DNA from: Bacillota bacterium
GTDB lineage: Bacteria > Bacillota > Clostridia > Monoglobales > Firm-18
Direction of reading: 5' to 3'
Length of the DNA stretch: 10,042 nt
Assembly: GCA_023228885.1 (NCBI GenBank)
Contig: JALOAJ010000058.1
Span: 1 to 10,042, forward strand
A model generated the notes under the pieces. The model was not told the origin of the DNA, ran no database searches, and saw only the letters and a list, made by a program, of their open reading frames with translations. Each line of letters begins with the position of its first letter. The first letter of the stretch is position 1. The translations under genes and the position numbers were made by a program. Shown here in pieces: positions 6,039 through 10,042 of the stretch.

Positions 6039-6767
6039 TTAAAGAATTTCAAATTCTGTTTTAAGGTTTTCTATCTCATCAATGTACGAAGAGTCAAGAA
6101 CTGCCGGCTCTGTTTCCTGCGGCTCAGGTGGCAGTTTATCTTTCGGCAGTTTTTCAAGCAGAGAGTTGAATACAACTCTGCGTCCGAAAATATATGAATC
6201 CAAAACACTCTCTGTTTCAGGCTCCTCTTCTGTGTATAAAACCTTATCCGCAAAGCCCAGCTCCACTGCCTTTTTGGCATTCATCCATGTTTCGTCCGAC
6301 ATCAACCGAGATATTTTCGCTCGTGAAATGCCCGTTTTCAGACAGTAGGCGTTGATTATGCTCTCCTTGCACTCCTTTAAAATGGCGATTGCCTGCTCCA
6401 TCGCGCCCTCATCACCCATTGCAATTGTCATGGGGTCGTGTATCATTAAAATGCTTGTTGGGGACATATATACAAAGTCACCCGCCATTGCAATTACTGA
6501 TGCCGCACTGGCAGCAATATCGTCAATCTTAACGGTAACCTGCCCTTTGTGTTCCTTGAGTGCTGTATATATCTGACTTCCTGCTACCACATCGCCGCCG
6601 GGAGAGTTAATCCAAACCGTTATATCCCCATCACATTTTTCAAGTTCCCCCATAAACATTTTAGGGGTTACCTCATCGCCCCACCAGCTTTCCGCGGCAA
6701 TCTCACCGTCCAGACGAAGGGTATATCCGCCGTCTTCCGCTTTACTAAAATTCCAAAACTTACGCAT
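6039..6767 (-). CDS. ClpP-like prohead maturation protease
   Basis: A 242-residue serine protease of the ClpP/S14 fold used by many HK97-like phages to cleave the capsid scaffold domain. The ATG at 6767 is chosen because GGAGGTGAT sits 7 bases before it; a GTG at 6779 lies inside that site. Catalytic residues are visible: Ser87 in IAASAASVIAMAG, His110 in MIHDP, and a likely Asp158 in SDETWMNAKKAVELGFAD. WINSPGGDV matches the conserved substrate-strand motif of the family. The C-terminal ~50 residues are proline- and acid-rich and probably disordered. The start overlaps the portal stop (ATGCGTAA). It appears intact. Confidence 0.93.
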   Translation of the reverse strand: MRKFWNFSKAEDGGYTLRLDGEIAAESWWGDEVTPKMFMGELEKCDGDITVWINSPGGDVVAGSQIYTALKEHKGQVTVKIDDIAASAASVIAMAGDFVYMSPTSILMIHDPMTIAMGDEGAMEQAIAILKECKESIINAYCLKTGISRAKISRLMSDETWMNAKKAVELGFADKVLYTEEEPETESVLDSYIFGRRVVFNSLLEKLPKDKLPPEPQETEPAVLDSSYIDEIENLKTEFEIL

Positions 6768-7992
6768 TATCCGTATCACCTCCGTTTTGTGTCAACATTG
6801 CATCATTCGCACTTAACATATTTCCGTTTACCAGATACAAATCCCCGCCTTGGTCGTCAGGGATGGGGTTCAAATCCTCAAGTTCGCGGATGTCGTTGGC
6901 TGAATACCATCCGTTTTGTCTGCCGATTGCGTAACCACGCATCCGTGCAGTAAAATCACCCCGTAAAAGTCCGTCAACATTGAATTTAGCAAAGTATTCT
7001 TTCCGCTCATACTCATTTAAAAGACATAAATTAATGGCCTGCTCCCAACGAACAAGCCACGGCCTTAGGGTATGCACCACATAGTCAATGGACTGATGCT
7101 CAATATTGCTAAAGGTTGAGCGTGTTAAATCCCCAATCAAATGGGGAGGTACTCTGAATATCCTGCAAATTTCGTTTAATTGAAATTGCCGCGTTTCTAA
7201 AAACTGTGCGTCCTTTTGGGGCATGCCGATTTCATGATACTTCATGCCCTCTTCCAAAACGGCAATTTTATGCGCATTGCTTGCGCCTTTGTAAACCGTT
7301 TCCCATGACTCACGCACTTTGCTTGGGTCCTTTAGGGTGCCGGGATGTTCAAGCACTCCACCGGGCCTTGCTCCGTTGGCAAAAAACTTGTTGCCGTAAA
7401 CCTCGGTAGCCTTGGCAAGACCAATAGCCTCCCGCGCCACACTGATGGGAGATAATCCTGTCACACCGTCAAAGCCAATACCGCCGATATGAAAAACCTG
7501 TTCCTTTTTCAGAGTAAACATCTCGCCTTTATCATTGGTGTAAGTATATATTCGCTCATTGTTTTGGTCTTTTGAAACGGCAGTCCGTGAGGCAAGCATA
7601 GGATGCAAACTTGCAATCTCACCGCGTTTATTACGGATAATCTGCGCATATGCATTCCCCCACAAAAGAAGGTTTGTCATCATCGCCTCTTTAAAGGCAA
7701 AGGCTGTCATCTCATCATTTGGGCTGTCGTGTATTAAATAGTACAGCGAGTGGTCGGAGGCTTTTTCCTTGCCGCGGGGAAGGCGCTTGTATAGCGGCAG
7801 GGGCAGGCTTGCCATATCCTCTGCGATTACACGGACACAGGCGAACACACCGCTTACCGTTATGGAGTTTTCCTCTGATACATACATTCCCGACAATGAA
7901 AGCCCTCCGTCAATATCCTCACCCTTTACGAAGTCGGCATATCGCTGCTGTGCGCTGTTTTCTATCTTCTTATTTTTATTAAACCATTTCAA
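6760..7992 (-). CDS. Phage portal protein, HK97 family
   Basis: A 410-residue portal protein forming the dodecameric DNA entry channel of the capsid. The start is a TTG at 7992 with GGAGG 7 bases upstream; there is no better ATG nearby. Family features include 'VSGVFACVRVIAEDMASLPLPLY' early on (split by a normal loop), LLLWGNAYAQIIRN, 'QVFHIGG', 'FFANGARPGGVLEHPG', and RIFRVPPHLIGDLTRSTFSN followed by the long helix near LRPWLVRWEQAIN. Length and order are normal for the Phage_portal family. It would usually follow terL directly, but here an accessory cassette with its own terminator lies between, leaving only about 40 bases and no visible promoter ahead of portal. Confidence 0.95.
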   Translation of the reverse strand: MKWFNKNKKIENSAQQRYADFVKGEDIDGGLSLSGMYVSEENSITVSGVFACVRVIAEDMASLPLPLYKRLPRGKEKASDHSLYYLIHDSPNDEMTAFAFKEAMMTNLLLWGNAYAQIIRNKRGEIASLHPMLASRTAVSKDQNNERIYTYTNDKGEMFTLKKEQVFHIGGIGFDGVTGLSPISVAREAIGLAKATEVYGNKFFANGARPGGVLEHPGTLKDPSKVRESWETVYKGASNAHKIAVLEEGMKYHEIGMPQKDAQFLETRQFQLNEICRIFRVPPHLIGDLTRSTFSNIEHQSIDYVVHTLRPWLVRWEQAINLCLLNEYERKEYFAKFNVDGLLRGDFTARMRGYAIGRQNGWYSANDIRELEDLNPIPDDQGGDLYLVNGNMLSANDAMLTQNGGDTDNA

Positions 7993-8030
7993 AATTCCAC
8001 CTCCCGCATGCTAAAAATAGGTAAAGAAAA

Positions 8031-8051
8031 AGCGCCTTTATTCAAGACGCT
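8031..8051 (-). terminator. Intrinsic terminator closing the accessory cassette
   Basis: On the minus strand AGCGTC pairs with GGCGCT (6 bp including one T-G pair, 9-base loop at 8037-8045), followed by TTTTCTTT. It lies 15 bases after the TM2 gene stop and about 40 bases before the portal start, so it would also hinder any late transcript coming from terL into portal. Confidence 0.65.
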
Positions 8052-8066
8052 TACTATAATTTTTTA

Positions 8067-8294
8067 TTATTCTCTTAAAGGGACACCTACATTATCTCTA
8101 AATGTACCCATGGAAATACTGTATAAGTCAGCCAATACTCCAAAAAGGCAAAGTCCAAAGGTCATAAAATATATAAATCCATTTCCTATATTTCCGACAT
8201 AGAAATGATGTAAACCCATCCATCCGCCAAAAAGACATAACTTAAACGCAGTTTTCTTTTTCTTATCACTTGTTTGAGTAACATATTGTGACAT
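8067..8294 (-). CDS. TM2-domain small membrane protein
   Basis: A 75-residue protein with a TM2 domain: a cytoplasmic lysine-rich N terminus (SDKKKKTAF), then two hydrophobic helices joined by a short turn. The signature FGGWMGLHHFYVGNIGNGFI (about residues 22-41) matches the family pattern 'G-G-x-x-G-x-H-x-F-Y-x-G', and the second helix runs through FMTFGLCLFGVLADLYSI. The ATG at 8294 has GGAAGGTG about 8 bases upstream. It is the last gene of the cassette and has no phage structural role. TM2 proteins have no agreed molecular function; in a moron setting, membrane-level interference with other phages is one possibility, but nothing in the sequence proves it. Confidence 0.85.
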   Translation of the reverse strand: MSQYVTQTSDKKKKTAFKLCLFGGWMGLHHFYVGNIGNGFIYFMTFGLCLFGVLADLYSISMGTFRDNVGVPLRE

Positions 8295-8312
8295 AGATTT
8301 GACACCTTCCTT

Positions 8313-8558
8313 TCAGTGGTTATGTTTAAAATATTTTATAGAAAAGTTTTTACCGTCTTTTACATAATTATTGGGGAGTATCTCATCATCACCGCTTATA
8401 AATCTACGCATAATATTGCAACATTGGGGGATTCTATTGATACCTCCTACAGCACTTTGTATTTCGTGTGTGCTGATTATGATAAACGGTTCTTTCATAT
8501 TTGACAATTTGTTAAAAATGTATGTTTCAATTGGCTCTTTAAGAAATTGCTCCCCCAT
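8313..8558 (-). CDS. Small protein, likely partner of the DUF7662-like gene
   Basis: An 81-residue protein. The ATG at 8558 is preferred over a TTG at 8564 because AAGGAG lies 9 bases before the ATG and only 3 before the TTG. It starts 2 bases after the upstream stop, so translation is probably coupled. The central pattern FIIISTHEIQSAVGGINRIPQCCNIMRRFISGDDEIL contains two adjacent cysteines and ends in basic residues with a C-terminal KYFKHNH. I recall small bacterial proteins with a similar 'I-x-x-A-V-G-G ... P-x-C-C-x-x-M' pattern, often coded beside proteins like the one at 8561-8935, but I do not know their function. It is not a recognisable phage structural protein. Confidence 0.7.
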   Translation of the reverse strand: MGEQFLKEPIETYIFNKLSNMKEPFIIISTHEIQSAVGGINRIPQCCNIMRRFISGDDEILPNNYVKDGKNFSIKYFKHNH

Positions 8559-8560
8559 AA

Positions 8561-8935
8561 TCAATAACTCCTTTTCTTTTCGAATACAATAAACTTATTA
8601 TTCAAATCCACCTCAACGGTTTCGTATCCAACAGCAAGCCAACTAAGAGCTACCGAATGCGTGGTTGTATTAGCCCAAAAAGCCCTGTGTGCATATGCTG
8701 AGTTGGGGAGTTTAAAGCCAAGAATGCGTTCCAATTCATCAAAATGGAGTTTTATTGTTTCTTCACTGTTGTCATGTAAGTAGTCGGCAAGAAAACGATA
8801 TTTTTTGCTTACTCCTTGAGAATAATCAGTTTGGTTCGTTTCAGGCATATTCCGTTTTTCTTCTAAAGCAGATACTTTTTCTTCAAGAATTCCTATTCTA
8901 TTAAGCATTTCAAGGACAATTCTGTCATAATCCAT
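8561..8935 (-). CDS. DUF7662-like protein with an N-terminal coiled coil
   Basis: A 124-residue protein, first gene of the accessory cassette. ATG at 8935 is preferred over GTG at 8944 because the purine-rich AAGGGGTGG fits only the ATG. Residues 1-30 are a heptad-like helix (IVLEMLNRIGILEEKVSALEE), suggesting oligomerisation. From about residue 45 the domain reads YRFLADYL, LHFDELERILGFKLPNSA, YAHRAFWAN, HSVALSWLAVGYE and VDLNNKFIVFEK. This matches, from memory, the small domain now called DUF7662 ('L-x-F-x-E-I-E-x-I-L-G-x-x-L-P-x-S-A ... H-R-A-W-W-A-N ... A-W-x-x-A-G'). Its biochemical role is unknown; the conserved His, Trp and Asn suggest ligand binding. The consensus promoter directly upstream should make it well expressed even when the prophage is silent. 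Confidence 0.75.
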   Translation of the reverse strand: MDYDRIVLEMLNRIGILEEKVSALEEKRNMPETNQTDYSQGVSKKYRFLADYLHDNSEETIKLHFDELERILGFKLPNSAYAHRAFWANTTTHSVALSWLAVGYETVEVDLNNKFIVFEKKRSY

Positions 8936-8973
8936 ATTAACCACCCCTTCTAATTGTTTTAATTAATAACCTT

Positions 8974-9002
8974 ATTATATCAAACAATTATGTATCTGTC
9001 AA
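8974..9002 (-). promoter_or_regulatory. Perfect consensus sigma-A promoter for the accessory cassette
   Basis: On the minus strand TTGACA (9002-8997) and TATAAT (8979-8974) are separated by exactly 17 bases, matching the sigma-A/sigma-70 consensus at all 12 hexamer positions. It lies between the terL stop and the ATG at 8935, giving a leader of about 30 bases. It implies strong transcription of the three accessory genes independent of the phage late programme. Confidence 0.88.
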
Positions 9003-9016
9003 TATATATTATGACA
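8997..9016. promoter_or_regulatory. Palindrome overlapping the -35, possible operator
   Basis: TGTCAATATATATTATGACA is a near-palindrome: 8 of 10 positions of each half pair, with perfect TGTCA/TGACA outer arms. The left arm is part of the -35 hexamer, so a bound protein would block RNA polymerase. In AT-rich DNA such a site can arise by chance, and no cognate repressor is in the window. Confidence 0.3.
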
Positions 9017-9034
9017 TATTGGTATATTTTATGA

Positions 9035-9988
9035 CTAAATGATAAAAAGGCCTCTTTCATCGTAGACGCTTCCGCTGTTACCTTCATTTCGTATAGCTCT
9101 GTCCAGTGCCATAATAGTTGCAACAGCACCATCTATTTTTTCTGTCGATTTTTCTTTATCAGGCTTTATATTACCCGCAGGGTCTGTTCTAATGAAGATA
9201 TTATCCATCATCCACCGCAAGACCGGGTGACCGCCATGCGCTATTTTTTGCTCAAGAGTTAATTTAATAAGTTCTTTGGTAGGCGGTGACATGTCCTTAT
9301 ACCCTTGTCCGAAAGGCACTACAGTGAAACCTGCACCTTCAAGATTTTGGCTCATTTGCACTGCGCCCCAGCGGTCAAATGCAATTTCCCGTATATTATA
9401 TTTTTCGTTAAGTTCCTCAATAAAGCTCTCTATAAATCCATAATGCACGACATTGCCTTCTGTTGTTTTAATATATCCTTGCTTTTCCCATAAATCATAA
9501 TTAACATGGTCACGCCGCACACGCAGGTCGATGTTTTCTTCGGGTATCCAAAAGTATGGCAGGATATAATATTTATCATCTTCGTCAATCGGCGGAAATA
9601 CTAATACAAATGCTGTTATGTCGGTGGTGGAGGATAGGTCAAGACCGCCGTAACATTCACGGCCGACAAGACTGTCATGGTCAACCTGAAAATCACAGGC
9701 ATCCCATTTTGCCATCGGCATCCAGCGTACTGCTTGTTTTACCCACTGGTTTAGCCTTAGCTGTCGAAAACTATTCTCTTCCGCTGGGTTTTGTTTAGCC
9801 GATTCACAAGCGGCTTTTACTTTATCTATCCCGACTGTAATATCAAGACTTGGGTTTGCCTTTTTCCACACTTTAGGGTCTGTCCAATCCTCGTCTTCTT
9901 TGGCACCATATATGATATTGCTTGCCGCGCAAAATAAGAAAAACTTGCACGCAAAATAAGAATTTTTTGATACGATACTGTATTTCAA
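9035..9988 (-). pseudogene. terL: Terminase large subunit, ATPase half missing
   Basis: The frame encodes the C-terminal half of a phage terminase large subunit. Recognisable sequence starts near residue 25 (IIYGAKEDEDWTDPKVWKKA, about position 9916) and covers the whole RNase H-like nuclease domain, with likely metal-binding Asp117 (YGGLDLSSTTD), Asp205 (IAFDRWGA) and Asp286 (EKIDGAVATIMA), ending normally at SVYDERGLFII. Intact relatives are about 550-590 residues; the N-terminal Walker A/B ATPase domain is missing here. The first 24 residues (MKYSIVSKNSYFACKFFLFC...) do not look like terminase, the frame opens with a TTG, and no ribosome binding site precedes it. The break coincides with a short direct repeat. 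It was probably disrupted by an insertion or deletion; the missing part may lie beyond the window. It should not support DNA packaging as it stands. Confidence 0.82.
9921..9962. repeat. Tandem direct repeat at the terL break point
   Basis: Two copies of CTTGC-(1 or 2 bases)-CGCAAAATAAGAA, at 9921-9940 and 9944-9962, share a 13-base identical core (9928-9940 and 9950-9962). Each copy also carries a small TTGC/GCAA inverted repeat. The pair lies exactly where similarity to terminases ends, so it may be a recombination or integration scar, or a slippage duplication. Confidence 0.6.
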
Positions 9989-10042
9989 AATGGAAACTAA
10001 ATTAAAATTTTAATGGTGTTTAAAAAGTCTTTAATTATAGAT
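9989..10042. other. AT-rich sequence upstream of the terL fragment, no gene seen
   Basis: These 54 bases are strongly AT-rich and continue the non-terminase sequence that starts near 9917. They hold no ribosome binding site for the terL fragment, no recognisable coding sequence and no clear insertion-sequence end. They could be the edge of an inserted element or host DNA. Confidence 0.4.

Noticed and set aside
5476..6042. 188-codon open frame on the plus strand
   Set aside because: It is antisense to the clearly coding major capsid gene, has no convincing ribosome binding site and its composition (Ser/Ala/Leu-rich) is that of a mirror frame.

Overview
The window looks like a decayed prophage in a low-GC Gram-positive bacterium, most likely a Clostridia/Lachnospiraceae-type Firmicute. 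This is inferred from the AT-rich DNA, the strong AGGAGG-type ribosome binding sites, the frequent GTG and TTG starts, the lipoprotein signal peptides and the style of the phage head genes. Every supported gene lies on the minus strand, so transcription runs from high to low coordinates.

Phage head region (about 9988 down to 3515). In transcription order: a terminase large subunit lacking its 5' half (9988-9035), an inserted three-gene accessory cassette (8935-8067), an HK97-type portal (7992-6760), a ClpP-like prohead protease (6767-6039), an HK97-fold major capsid protein (6020-4749), a small post-capsid protein (4734-4297), a gp6-like head-tail connector (4300-4043), an SPP1 gp16-like head-tail adaptor (4043-3570), and a gp10-like gene that stops after 20 codons (3577-3515). 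Portal to adaptor is tightly packed, with start/stop overlaps and good ribosome binding sites. Packaging (terL) and everything after the adaptor (gp10 and tail) are broken or missing, so this is a head-gene island and not a functional phage.

Accessory cassette between terL and portal. It has its own perfect consensus sigma-A promoter (TTGACA, 17 bp, TATAAT), three small genes (a DUF7662-like protein, an 81-residue partner and a TM2 membrane protein) and an intrinsic terminator. This is the layout of a phage moron.

Hydrolase/lipoprotein region (about 3490 down to 1). Where the tail genes should begin there is an independent unit: an extended -10 promoter, a short leader holding an intrinsic terminator and an alternative hairpin that would mask the ribosome binding site, and a 490-residue protein with a C-terminal CHAP peptidoglycan-hydrolase domain and no signal peptide. 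Downstream lie a 278-bp non-coding element with terminal inverted repeats, then three related lipoprotein genes (the last cut by the window edge). Between the first two lipoprotein genes is an unannotated 29-codon remnant of a second CHAP domain. The arrangement (hydrolase, lipoprotein, hydrolase remnant, lipoprotein, lipoprotein) suggests a repeated hydrolase-lipoprotein cassette and raises the hypothesis that the membrane-anchored lipoproteins protect against the CHAP enzyme. No tRNA, rRNA, CRISPR array, integrase or transposase gene was seen.
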